Assembly (NCBI RefSeq): GCF_900086645.1
Contig: NZ_LT576451.1
Span: 3,286,001-3,350,000 of the forward strand
DNA: 64,000 nt
DNA from: Curtobacterium sp. 9128
GTDB taxonomy: Bacteria; Actinomycetota; Actinomycetes; Actinomycetales; Microbacteriaceae
Direction: 5' to 3'
Made by a program: the position numbers and the translations under genes. The notes below the pieces were generated by a model that was not told where the DNA came from, did not search any database, and saw only the letters and a list, made by a program, of their open reading frames with translations. Numbering within the stretch: position 1 is the stretch's first letter; the number at the start of each line of letters is the position of its first letter. Positions 17,183 to 24,839 of this stretch are shown one piece after another.

Positions 17183-18163
17183 TCAGTCGGCCGGGCGGAT
17201 CGGCTCGGCGGCCGCGACGGTCGTCGCCGGGGTGGGCGCGAGTGCACCCCGGCGACGGATCGCACCGGTCACGACGAGCACGATGACGACGAGCGCGAGG
17301 ACGATCCACCCGCCGTACCCGAGCGGACTGCGCGCCACGTCGGACACGTCGACACCCGAGGCGACGAGCACCGCTCCCACGCCGGCGGCGCCGTTCACCC
17401 CCGCGTGGGCGAAGACGGCGGGCCAGACCGATCCCGTGCGGAGCCGGAGCCACCCGAGGACCATGCCGAGCAGCACGCACGCGACGACCATGAAGACGAC
17501 GCCGAGCCAGTCCGTGCGGCCGAAGTTGTAGCCGAGCAGGATGATCGGCGCGTGCCAGACACCCCAGACGACACCGGACCCGACCAGCGCGACCCAGGTG
17601 CCGTACCGCTCGAGCGCCGGGACGAGGAAGCCCCGCCACCCGATCTCCTCACCGACCGTGGCGAACGCGTTGAACACCGAGACGAAGGGCACCTGCGCCA
17701 GCTGCAGGGCGACGAGCAGTCCGATCGGCATCGGCAGTTCGCGGAGCCCCGCCGCGGCGAGGACGTCCCGGTAGCCGGAGAAGCCGGCGAGGTCGATCGG
17801 GAACCAGCCGGCGAGCACCGCCACGACGAGCGCCGCGACCGGGAAGAGCACGCCGCCGAGGTACGCGAACACGGTCACCCAGATCGTGCGACGCACCGGG
17901 CGGAGCGGCCACACCCCGAGGAACCGCAGCACCGGCCGCGGACGCCGTCGCCCGAGCAGCGCGAGGACGACGACCGCAGACAGCAGCGGCGTGAACATCA
18001 TCCCGACGATGAACAGCGTGGCGAACGGCGTCCCGAGCCCGCGTCCGGACAGCCAGAGCGGGAGCGTCACCGCCCACGCTCCCCCGAGCGCGAGCAGGAC
18101 GAAGAGCGTGGTCGCCCACCCCGGGACACTGCGGTCGACGGCGGGCTCCCCCTGGTGGATCAT
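17183..18163 (-). CDS. CPBP-family intramembrane glutamic endopeptidase
   Basis: A 326-residue membrane protein of the CPBP/Abi family. The three diagnostic motifs are present: EEIGWRGFLVPAL near residue 170, WGVWHAPIILLGY near 200 and the HAGVNGAAG motif near 255. About eight hydrophobic helices surround them. Bacterial members process membrane peptides or protect against bacteriocins; the target here is unknown. The stop abuts the GH5 stop with no gap, a tight convergent arrangement without room for a dedicated terminator. Confidence 0.88.
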   Translation of the reverse strand: MIHQGEPAVDRSVPGWATTLFVLLALGGAWAVTLPLWLSGRGLGTPFATLFIVGMMFTPLLSAVVVLALLGRRRPRPVLRFLGVWPLRPVRRTIWVTVFAYLGGVLFPVAALVVAVLAGWFPIDLAGFSGYRDVLAAAGLRELPMPIGLLVALQLAQVPFVSVFNAFATVGEEIGWRGFLVPALERYGTWVALVGSGVVWGVWHAPIILLGYNFGRTDWLGVVFMVVACVLLGMVLGWLRLRTGSVWPAVFAHAGVNGAAGVGAVLVASGVDVSDVARSPLGYGGWIVLALVVIVLVVTGAIRRRGALAPTPATTVAAAEPIRPAD

Positions 18164-18188
18164 GCCGGAATGCTACCGGCCACGACCG

Positions 18189-18605
18189 TCACGCCGCGGG
18201 TGGGCCGTCCTCGGCGGCCTGCGGGTCCATCCACACGTACTCCCAGCGGTGGCCGTCCGGGTCGGTGAAGCTCCGCTGGTACATGAACCCGAGGTCCATC
18301 TCCGGCCGGTCCTCGGTGCCCCCCGCTGCGACGGCCGCGTCGACGATGCGGTGCACGTCGTCCTTCGAGTCGGCGCTGAGGGAGTTGATCACCTCGATCG
18401 TCGAGGGGTCGGCGATCGCCTTGTCGGTGAACTCGGCGAACTTCGCCGTGGTCAGGACCATGAGGTAGATCGTGTCGCTGACGACGACGCACGCGGCGGT
18501 CTCGTCGCTGAACATCGGATTGATGGAGTACCCGAGCGCCTCGTAGAAGGCCTTCGAGCGGTCGAGGTCGGCGACGGGCAGGTTGATGAAGACCATGGTC
18601 GGCAT
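18189..18605 (-). CDS. VOC (glyoxalase/bleomycin-resistance) family protein
   Basis: A 138-residue cytoplasmic protein of the vicinal oxygen chelate superfamily. It has the two-module pattern: MVFINLPVADLDRSKAFYEALGY at the start, a central hydrophobic strand DTIYLMVLTTAKFAEF, and the closing YQRSFTDPDGHRWEYVWMDP that resembles the PhnB/AraC-extradiol-like subset. The start at 18605 is preceded by AGG-rich sequence. Enzymatic role unknown. It reads toward the CPBP gene. Confidence 0.87.
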   Translation of the reverse strand: MPTMVFINLPVADLDRSKAFYEALGYSINPMFSDETAACVVVSDTIYLMVLTTAKFAEFTDKAIADPSTIEVINSLSADSKDDVHRIVDAAVAAGGTEDRPEMDLGFMYQRSFTDPDGHRWEYVWMDPQAAEDGPPAA

Positions 18606-18673
18606 GGACCCAACCTGGCCCTCCTGTGTGCGCACCGCAACCGTTTCGTGTCGCAACCATCGCTGCCGGACCC

Positions 18674-18802
18674 GACCCGAGCCTCCCGTCCGCTCCGAAG
18701 CGACAACGTCGCGGTCGTACGACGACCGCTCTGTCGCTCCTTGCGGACGCACACTGTTGCGCCCGTACGACGAAGTCGCTGTCGTACGACAGCGACTTCG
18801 TC
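18674..18802. repeat. Composite repeat: family A box plus two TCGTACGA palindromes (family B)
   Basis: The gap 18606-18858 contains a family A box (18674-18692), an imperfect palindrome of ~40 bases at 18699-18738 (outer arms AGCGACA and TGTCGCT) and a perfect 34-base palindrome at 18769-18802 with half-site GACGAAGTCGCTGTCGT. The same two palindromes occur at 56527-56636 with related linkers (TTGCGGACGCA), and a weaker one at 57990. No gene is present; position between same-strand genes allows a role as terminator or binding site. Confidence 0.75.
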
Positions 18803-18858
18803 GTTCCGAGTCGAGCCGGGTCAGCGGCCGGCCGATCGCTCAACGGCCGACCGATCGC

Positions 18859-19188
18859 TCAGGCGAGCTCGCGGCCCTCGCCTGCTGCCTTCTGGTGCGC
18901 CTCCGCCTCGGCCTGGCCGATGATGTCCTCCGCCGGGACGGGCGCGAGCCGGTCCCAGAGGAAGAAGAGGAGCCCGCCGGCGAGCATCGAGAGCCCGACC
19001 CAGAGGTTGATGTGGATGCCGCCGGTCTTCTCCGGGTCGGTGTCCCAGTGCACGATCCCGACGATCGTCGTGATGATGCCGTAGAGGACGAAGAGGCCGC
19101 CGAGGATGCGGCGCAGGTCGAGGCGGCGGGTGGAGCGGACGAGCGCGGCCTTCTGCTCGTCCGTCATCGAGGTGGTGGTGTCACTCAT
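18859..19188 (-). CDS. Small membrane protein next to the symporter gene
   Basis: A 109-residue protein with two hydrophobic helices, ILGGLFVLYGIITTIVGIV and INLWVGLSMLAGGLLFFLWD, and charged ends. It lies 20 bases downstream of the sodium/solute symporter gene on the same strand, so it is very likely co-transcribed. Small two-helix partners often accompany SSS-family transporters (as with MctC/acetate carriers), which suggests an accessory role; this is inference from position. No enzymatic motif. Confidence 0.75.
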   Translation of the reverse strand: MSDTTTSMTDEQKAALVRSTRRLDLRRILGGLFVLYGIITTIVGIVHWDTDPEKTGGIHINLWVGLSMLAGGLLFFLWDRLAPVPAEDIIGQAEAEAHQKAAGEGRELA

Positions 19189-19208
19189 GAGCGGTGATCT
19201 CCTTCGGA

Positions 19209-20879
19209 TCAGAGGAACGGCAGGTAGAGGACGACGCAGAGCACGAGGGCTATCGTGCCGAGGAGCGCCGGCGAGCGGTACCAGGCGGTGTCGGTCGCGA
19301 CGGCGTCACCGTGCATGTCGATCTTGCCGACGCCGTAGACCAGGCCGCCGAGGTCCTTCTCGGCCTTGGGCTTGGTGAACATCGACACGACGAACCCGAC
19401 GACGAGCACCGTGACGAACGAGATGATCGCGCCGTACAGCGTCTCGGCGGTCCCGGTGGCGAACAGCTTCGGGTTGACCAGGTACGCGATCCAGGTGACC
19501 GTCGGGGTCACGATGCCGAGGATGTAGCCCCACAGCGCGCCCTGGGTGGTCATCCGCTTCCAGAGCAGACCGAGGATGAACACGGCGAACAGCGGCGCGT
19601 TGAAGAACGAGAACAGCGTCTGCATGTAGGTCATGATGTTCCCCGCCTGGGCGGCGATGAACGCGGTGGCGATGCCGACGAGGACGCCGACGACGGTGAC
19701 CCAGCGACCGGTCTTCAGGTAGTGCACGTCCGGCATGTTCGGCTTGATGTAGCGCTGCCAGATGTCGTAGGTGAAGACCGTGTTGAACGACGACACGTTC
19801 GCCGCCATGCCGGCCATGAAGCTCGCGAGGAGCCCCGTCACCGCGACGCCGAGGACGCCGGTCGGCAGGTACATCTGGATGAGCTTCGGGATCGCGTCGT
19901 TGTACGTCAGCGTGCCGTCGGCGAACTGGTTGCCGACGACCGCCGCGGCGATGAGGCCGGGGATGACGACGATGAAGGGGATGAAGAGCTTCGGGATCGC
20001 GGCGATGAGCGGGGTGCGGCGGGCTGCGGACATGTTCTTCGCCGAGAACGCGCGCTGCACCTCGGTGAAGTTCGTCGTCCAGTAGCCGAAGCCGAGCACG
20101 AAGCCGAGGCCCAGGACGATGGCGAGCCAGTTGGCGCCGATCGGGTTGGTCACGTCACCGAAGCCGGTGCCGGCCCACGCCTGCAGGTGCTGCACGCCCT
20201 GTGTCTCGATGATCGCGGACTTGAGGCCGCTCCAGCCGCCGACGCGGTGCAGGCCGACGATCGTCAGCGGGACGAGCCCGGCGATGATCACGAAGAACTG
20301 CATGACCTCGTTGTAGATCGCGCTCGAGAGCCCACCGAGGGTGATGTACGCCAGCACGAAGCCGGCGGAGACGATGATGGCGAGCCACTCCGGCCAGCCG
20401 AGCATCGCCTCGATGACGATCGCCATCGCGTAGAGGTTGATGCCCGCGATCAGGACGTTCGACACCGCGAACGCGATCGAGTTCACCAGGTGCGGTGCCT
20501 TGCCGAAGCGACGGAGCATGAACTCCGGCACCGACCGGACCTTGGAGCCGTAGTAGAACGGCATCATCACGAGCCCGAGGAACACCATCGCCGGCACGGC
20601 ACCGACGAGGTAGTAGTGCAGGGTCGCCATGCCGATCTGGGCACCGTTGGCGGCCATGCCGAGGATCTCGGTCGCGCCGAGGTTGGCGGACACGAACGCC
20701 AGACCGGTGATCCAGGCGGGCATCGAGCGGCCGGACAGGAAGAAGTCCATGCTCGTCCTGACCTGTTTCCGGGCGGTGAACCCGATCCCGATGACCACCG
20801 CGAAGTACACGATGATCATCAGGTAGTCGACCCAGCCCAGGTTGAGCTGGATCCCGTTGTTCGCTGCAGCGAGAACCAT
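19209..20879 (-). CDS. Sodium/solute symporter (SSS family, SGLT-like)
   Basis: A 556-residue polytopic carrier that couples sodium entry to uptake of a solute, probably a sugar. Family features: FFLSGRSMPAWITGLAFVSANLGATEILGMAANGAQIG near residues 47-85 (long match to the vSGLT N-terminal region), FYYGSKVRSVPEFMLRRFG, and the GWPEWLAIIVSAGFVLAYIT and GLLASFMAGMAANVSSFNTVFTYDIW blocks, the latter containing the serine pair associated with the Na2 site. Resemblance to SGLT rather than proline or acetate carriers is in the NAN/NVLIAGINLYAMAIV region. It opens an operon with the two-helix protein. Confidence 0.88.
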   Translation of the reverse strand: MVLAAANNGIQLNLGWVDYLMIIVYFAVVIGIGFTARKQVRTSMDFFLSGRSMPAWITGLAFVSANLGATEILGMAANGAQIGMATLHYYLVGAVPAMVFLGLVMMPFYYGSKVRSVPEFMLRRFGKAPHLVNSIAFAVSNVLIAGINLYAMAIVIEAMLGWPEWLAIIVSAGFVLAYITLGGLSSAIYNEVMQFFVIIAGLVPLTIVGLHRVGGWSGLKSAIIETQGVQHLQAWAGTGFGDVTNPIGANWLAIVLGLGFVLGFGYWTTNFTEVQRAFSAKNMSAARRTPLIAAIPKLFIPFIVVIPGLIAAAVVGNQFADGTLTYNDAIPKLIQMYLPTGVLGVAVTGLLASFMAGMAANVSSFNTVFTYDIWQRYIKPNMPDVHYLKTGRWVTVVGVLVGIATAFIAAQAGNIMTYMQTLFSFFNAPLFAVFILGLLWKRMTTQGALWGYILGIVTPTVTWIAYLVNPKLFATGTAETLYGAIISFVTVLVVGFVVSMFTKPKAEKDLGGLVYGVGKIDMHGDAVATDTAWYRSPALLGTIALVLCVVLYLPFL

Positions 20880-20991
20880 GTATTGACTCCACGTCGATGT
20901 GCTGTGATCCGCGTCTGCGCAGATCCATCGGGGGACGTTACCCGGGTAGTACCGTTTTGTAACTTTTGCGCCGATCCGCGCGGTGGCCTAT

Positions 20992-21023
20992 TGTGACCGT
21001 TCACATAGCCATGACATGTGTCA
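20992..21023. promoter_or_regulatory. Two palindromes in the symporter/aroQ divergent region
   Basis: TGTGACCGTTCACA (20992-21005) and TGACATGTGTCA (21012-21023) lie between the divergent symporter and aroQ genes. The first resembles a CRP/GlxR half-site pair (TGTGA and TCACA) but with a four-base rather than six-base spacer. They are plausible regulator sites for the sugar symporter. The rest of 20880-21067 is AT-richer (GTTTTGTAACTTTTG near 20953) and probably holds the promoters. Confidence 0.35.
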
Positions 21024-21067
21024 GGCGAACCGGGGGACGACGGAATCCCCCTCGGTAGGCTTCGGAC

Positions 21068-21511
21068 ATGACCGAGCAGCCGCGCATCCTCGTCCTCAAC
21101 GGCCCGAACCTCGACATCCTCGGCCGACGCGACCCGGAACAGTACGGCGCCGTGACACTCGCCGAGATCGAGGCGATCGTGCACACCGAGGCAGCGGTCC
21201 ACGATCTCGAGGCGGACTTCCGGCAGACCAACCGCGAGGGCGAGCTCGTCGAGTGGCTGCACGAGGCGCTCGACGACTTCGTCGGCGTCGTCATCAACCC
21301 CGCGGCGTACGCGCACACCTCGGTCGCGCTGCACGACGCCGTCGAGGCGCTCTCGGTCCCGGTCGTCGAGGTGCACATCTCGAACACGTGGAAGCGCGAG
21401 TCGTTCCGCCATGTCGACCACGTCGCCACGGCGGCCACAGCGGTGATCGCCGGTGCGGGCGCCGACGGCTACCGCCTGGCGGTCGCACACGTCGCGTCAC
21501 TGCTGAACTGA
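21068..21511 (+). CDS. aroQ: 3-dehydroquinate dehydratase, type II
   Basis: Third step of the shikimate pathway, trans-dehydration of 3-dehydroquinate. At 147 residues it has the usual length. Type II motifs are clear: ILVLNGPNLDILGRRDPEQYG near the start with the catalytic Arg and Tyr, FRQTNREGELVEWLHEA, the VVINPAAYAHTSVALHDAV active-site strand, and VEVHISNTWKRESFRH with the catalytic His. Cytoplasmic dodecamer in known members. It stands alone here, away from other aro genes. Confidence 0.95.
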   Translation: MTEQPRILVLNGPNLDILGRRDPEQYGAVTLAEIEAIVHTEAAVHDLEADFRQTNREGELVEWLHEALDDFVGVVINPAAYAHTSVALHDAVEALSVPVVEVHISNTWKRESFRHVDHVATAATAVIAGAGADGYRLAVAHVASLLN

Positions 21512-21543
21512 CCCTCGGTCGGGTCGAGACACCTCACTCTGCG

Positions 21544-21573
21544 CGAGACGCCGCACAATCCGGCGGCGTCTCG
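21544..21573. repeat. GAGACGCCGCC hairpin (family C, copy 1), likely terminator
   Basis: CGAGACGCCGC and GGCGGCGTCTCG pair across a short ACAATCC loop, followed by another GGCGGCGTCTC. It sits between the convergent aroQ and FMN-reductase genes and would serve as a two-way terminator. A second, longer array of the same motif is at 46376-46456. Confidence 0.65.
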
Positions 21574-21611
21574 GCCGGAGGGCGGCGTCTCACACCGGTG
21601 CCGGTGCGCGG

Positions 21612-22208
21612 CTAGAAGTCGGCGGGGCGGGGGACGTCCGTCGCCGCTGCCGTGACGAAGCCGCCGCGGATGATCGGCAGCGCCCGGCGGACGGCCTGGT
21701 CGATGCGGAGCTCGAGGTCGATGTTCGAGATGTCGTAGCCGCCCTCGCGCTTGGTGAAGTCCCGCTCGTTGCCGAACACCCCGATCGGGAGCGTCGTGGA
21801 CTGGAAGAAGCCGAACAGCGGACGCATCTGGTGCTCGACGAGCAGTGCGTGCCGGTCGCTCCCGCCCGTCGCGGTGAGGAGGACCGGGGTGTCGACGAGG
21901 TCGTACTGCCCGATCCAGTCGAAGAAAAGCTTGAAGGCGCCGGAGTACGCGGCACGGAACGCCGGACTGCCGACGACGAGCACGTCGGCCGCTTCCACGG
22001 CTTCGAGTGCGGCGACCGTGGTCGGGGACATCGCCGAACGGTCGGACGCTGCCCCGAGGTCGGCGAGCAGCGGCCCGATCTCCACGGTCAGGGTGCGCGC
22101 GTCCTCGATCTCCTCACCGAGTCGCGCGACCGTGGCGGCGACCAGGGTCGAGGTGCGCGACGGGTCAGATGGGCTGCCGCTGACGCCGACGACGAGTTCT
22201 CCGCTCAT
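21612..22208 (-). CDS. NADPH-dependent FMN reductase (flavodoxin-like)
   Basis: A 198-residue protein of the SsuE/MsuE-like flavin reductase family. The FMN phosphate loop reads VGVSGSPSDPSRTSTL near residues 6-20, then a central VEAADVLVVGSPAFRAAYSGAFKLFFDWI block and PVLLTATGGSDRHALLVEHQMRPLFGFFQ, all typical. The C-terminal tail RGGFVTAAATDVPRPADF matches the CE1759 subgroup of such reductases. It would supply reduced FMN to a partner monooxygenase; none is adjacent. The ATG at 22208 was taken; a GTG five codons upstream is possible. Confidence 0.88.
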   Translation of the reverse strand: MSGELVVGVSGSPSDPSRTSTLVAATVARLGEEIEDARTLTVEIGPLLADLGAASDRSAMSPTTVAALEAVEAADVLVVGSPAFRAAYSGAFKLFFDWIGQYDLVDTPVLLTATGGSDRHALLVEHQMRPLFGFFQSTTLPIGVFGNERDFTKREGGYDISNIDLELRIDQAVRRALPIIRGGFVTAAATDVPRPADF

Positions 22209-22293
22209 GCGTTCGATGCTCACACGCACCCGGGGAGCCCGCACGGTTGTGACGACATGTGTCGCCCCAGGCAGCCCGCGTACCGTTCGCCGC

Positions 22294-22815
22294 ATGCAGA
22301 CGTTCCTGCCGTTCGCGGACTTCCACGCATCGGCCGAGTCCCTCGACGACCGGCGGCTCGGGAAACAGCGCGTCGAGACGCTGCAGGTGATGCGGGCCCT
22401 GACCCTGCCGGACTACGGGTGGCAGCACCACCCCGTCGTGGCGATGTGGCGCGGGTACCGGCCGGCGCTGATGGCGTACCAGGACGCCGTCTGCGCCGTC
22501 TGGCTCGACCGCGGGCACGTCGACACGTGTCTCGCGAAGACCCTGGCCGACCTCGGCCGCTCCCCCGATGACCTCGACGCGTACGAACGCGGCGACTACG
22601 AGGTACCACCGTGGAACGACGACGAGGCCGTGCACCGATCGCACCGGTCGAAGCTCGTGCAGAAGGACCGGGAGCACTACCTGCCGCTCTTCCCCGACGT
22701 CCCCGACGACCTCGACTACGTCTGGCCGGTCCCGTCGGCGAAGGCGACGCGAGCGGGGAGCGTTGCGGGGAGTCCTACGCGATCGGGGTCCACGTCCCGC
22801 CGTCACGGCGCGTGA
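22294..22815 (+). CDS. MSMEG_6728 family protein (pyrimidine-dimer glycosylase-like)
   Basis: A 173-residue protein of a family annotated from Mycobacterium smegmatis and related to pyrimidine-dimer DNA glycosylases: MQTFLPFADFHASAESLDDRRLGKQRVE with the N-terminal Arg/Lys cluster, YGWQHHPVVAMWRGY, and HRSHRSKLVQKDREHY. Repair activity is inferred from the family. Conserved sequence ends at DDLDYVWPV; the last ~25 residues are low-complexity Ser/Arg/Gly and overlap the convergent gene by 41 bases, so the true C-terminus may be different. Confidence 0.82.
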   Translation: MQTFLPFADFHASAESLDDRRLGKQRVETLQVMRALTLPDYGWQHHPVVAMWRGYRPALMAYQDAVCAVWLDRGHVDTCLAKTLADLGRSPDDLDAYERGDYEVPPWNDDEAVHRSHRSKLVQKDREHYLPLFPDVPDDLDYVWPVPSAKATRAGSVAGSPTRSGSTSRRHGA

Positions 22816-23065
22816 CCCGGTCGGAGCGGATCTCCACCGTGTCCCGCAGGCCGGCGACCGCGAGCCGGGCGACCGCGATCGCGACCTCGTCGTCACCCGC
22901 CTCGTAGCGGACGACCGCGCACGGGACACCCCGGATCAGCCGGACGTCCTGCGCTTCGACGACGACCTGCTCGGCGACGAGGCGAGCGGCAGCCGGGAGC
23001 ACGGCGTCGGGGGCGACACCGGGCGCCAGGGCACCGACGGCGAGGGTCACACGGTACGAGGGCAC
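22775..23065 (-). CDS. Conserved hypothetical small protein
   Basis: A 96-residue soluble protein that I do not recognise. It has alternating hydrophobic and charged strands (YRVTLAVGALAPG, AVVRYEAGDDEVAIAVARLA, LRDTVEIRSDRVTRRDGGTW), which look like a small alpha/beta fold. The codon pattern is good (G/C in third positions), supporting a real gene. Its 3' end overlaps the MSMEG_6728 gene on the other strand by 41 bases. No function assigned. Confidence 0.6.
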   Translation of the reverse strand: MPSYRVTLAVGALAPGVAPDAVLPAAARLVAEQVVVEAQDVRLIRGVPCAVVRYEAGDDEVAIAVARLAVAGLRDTVEIRSDRVTRRDGGTWTPIA

Positions 23066-23100
23066 AGGCCAACGCTAGCGATCATCCCCGCCAGGGACGC

Positions 23101-23182
23101 ACCCGGTCCCGCCACGGACGGAGGGGATCCGGGGACGTCGTACAGGGATGACGTCCCGCGATCCGTGGCGGGGCTCCGGGTG
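23101..23182. repeat. Long imperfect hairpin
   Basis: ACCCGGTCCCGCCACGGA near 23101 pairs with TCCGTGGCGGGGCTCCGGGT near 23163-23182, and within it GGGGACGTC pairs with GACGTCCC around GTACAGGGAT. The gap 23066-23304 has no gene that I can support. The hairpin may terminate the small gene at 23305-23571 or be another dispersed element. Confidence 0.5.
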
Positions 23183-23304
23183 CTGCGGGGCACGACGACA
23201 GGGGATGTCGTGGCCCGCTCCGGACGCTTCCTTCACAGAGCGCGTCCGGCTGATCGCGCCGATCGGATCCCGAGGGGGGAACCGGATCCGGGCGGCGCGG
23301 GTCT

Positions 23305-23571
23305 TCAGCGGTGCTCGGTGTCCTCTCGGTACCGCTCCGACTCGGTCGGAGCGGGCATCGATCGACACGCCGCAGCGGGACGGATCATCGGGAGCACCGC
23401 GCTCCCGATGGTCGCGAGCGCCCCGACGACGGCGATCAGCCCGAGAGGGGCCGAGCCGAGGTCGTGCCCTGCGGCCACGGCGAGCGCCAGGACGGTCGCG
23501 GGCGCCGGCAGGAGTTGCACCACCCGGAAGCGGTCCTCCCGGGGGACTCGAGTCGTCATCGCGTTTGCCAT
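23305..23571 (-). CDS. Possible small membrane protein
   Basis: An 88-residue reading frame starting ATG at 23571 (MANAMTTRVPREDRFRVVQ), with two hydrophobic segments (LLPAPATVLALAVAAGHDL and LIAVVGALATIGSAVLPMI) and a charged C-terminal tail. The upstream 100 bases are AT-richer than the surroundings and contain TACTAGACG and TTCTACT, which could be promoter parts. It has no family that I recognise. Evidence is moderate: hydrophobic pattern and a plausible start, no homology. Confidence 0.42.
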   Translation of the reverse strand: MANAMTTRVPREDRFRVVQLLPAPATVLALAVAAGHDLGSAPLGLIAVVGALATIGSAVLPMIRPAAACRSMPAPTESERYREDTEHR

Positions 23572-23671
23572 GTGAACACTCTGGCGGAGTTCGCTTGTCC
23601 GCAAAAGGGGGGACAGGTCCCCAGTGATGGAGTAGAACGTCTAGTACACCCCAGGTGACGGCAAGCGAGGC

Positions 23672-24838
23672 TCAGCCCAGCGCACGGACCGCGGCGACCG
23701 CGGCGGCGACCGAACCGACCACGACGGGCACGTCCGCCTCGGACAACGACGCATCGAACGTCAGCCGCACGGCACTGCGCGCCACCTCGTCGGAGAGCCC
23801 GAGCGCCGTGAGCACGTGCGATGCCTCGGTGCTGCCGGCTGCGCAGGCACTCCCCGACGACGAGACGACGTCACGCTGTTCGAGCTCGAGGAGCACCGTC
23901 TCACCGTTCACCCCGGGGAAGCAGAACGACGCGTGCCCTGGGAGCCGGTGCTCGCGCGACCCGGTGACGAACGCCCCGGGAACCCGTGCCACGACCCCGT
24001 CCAACACAGCGTCCCGCACCGAGGAAGCGAGCACCGAGGAAGCAAACACCGAGGAAGCCCGCGTCGCAGCCGACGCGGACGCACCCCCGACCGACAGCGC
24101 CGTCGCCACCGCCACCGCGCCGGCGACGTCCTCGGTCCCGGACCGACGCCCGCGCTCCTGTCCCCCGCCGTGCACGAGCGGCTCCATCGGCACCCCGGCA
24201 CGGATCGCGAGGACACCGGTGCCCTTCGGGGCGCCGAGCTTGTGACCGGAGAACGAGAGCGCGTCGACCCCGAGGACGTCGAGCCCGATCGGCAGCCACG
24301 GTGCGGACTGCACCGCGTCGGTGTGGAAGCGCGCGCCGACACCGTGCGCGAGTGCGGCGAGTGCCGGGATGTCCTGGACGGTGCCGATCTCGTTGTCCGC
24401 GTGGGCGATCGACACGAGGGTGGTGTCCGGTCGGAGCGCGGCGGCCAGCACGGCAGGGTCGACCCGACCGGACGCGTCGACCGGCAGCACGGTCACCGTG
24501 AAGTCGTGGAAGCGTTCGAGGTACTCGCAACTCGCCAGGACCGCCTCGTGCTCGATCGCACTCGTCACGACGTGGCGCCCGCGCGGTGTCGCGAGCGCGA
24601 TGCCCTTCACCGCGGTGTTCGCCCCCTCGGTGCCACCCGCCGTGAAGACGACCTCGGCCGGGCGGCACCCGAGCACGTCGGCGACGGACGCCCGCGCCGC
24701 CGCGAGCCCCCGCGCCGCCTGGTCGCCGATGCCGTGGGTCGACGAGGGGTTCCCGAAGCCACCGGTCAGCCACGGCCACATCGCCTCGAGCACCTCGCGG
24801 CGCACGGGCGTCGTCGCGGCCCGGTCGAGGTAGAACAC
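23672..24838 (-). CDS. Cysteine desulfurase (NifS/IscS-like), NAD cluster
   Basis: PLP enzyme that takes sulfur from cysteine for Fe-S assembly. The 388-residue protein starts VFYLDRAATTPVRREVLEAM and shows the PLP-contact GGTEGANTAVKG, HADNEIGTVQDI, the PLP lysine in FSGHKLGAPKGTGVLA and the mobile catalytic cysteine loop SSSGSACAAGSTEASHVL. The GTG at 24838 immediately follows the nadC stop (TGACGTG); an earlier in-frame ATG at 24901 would add a repetitive Val/Pro tail read from nadC sequence and is unlikely. As last gene of the nad cluster it probably charges the [4Fe-4S] cluster of NadA, as proposed for B. subtilis NifS. Confidence 0.92.
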   Translation of the reverse strand: MFYLDRAATTPVRREVLEAMWPWLTGGFGNPSSTHGIGDQAARGLAAARASVADVLGCRPAEVVFTAGGTEGANTAVKGIALATPRGRHVVTSAIEHEAVLASCEYLERFHDFTVTVLPVDASGRVDPAVLAAALRPDTTLVSIAHADNEIGTVQDIPALAALAHGVGARFHTDAVQSAPWLPIGLDVLGVDALSFSGHKLGAPKGTGVLAIRAGVPMEPLVHGGGQERGRRSGTEDVAGAVAVATALSVGGASASAATRASSVFASSVLASSVRDAVLDGVVARVPGAFVTGSREHRLPGHASFCFPGVNGETVLLELEQRDVVSSSGSACAAGSTEASHVLTALGLSDEVARSAVRLTFDASLSEADVPVVVGSVAAAVAAVRALG

Positions 24839-24839
24839 G

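Noticed and set aside
23100-23300. A small gene in the gap 23066-23304
   Set aside because: No frame has a ribosome site, family resemblance or plausible codon pattern; the DNA is dominated by an inverted repeat.
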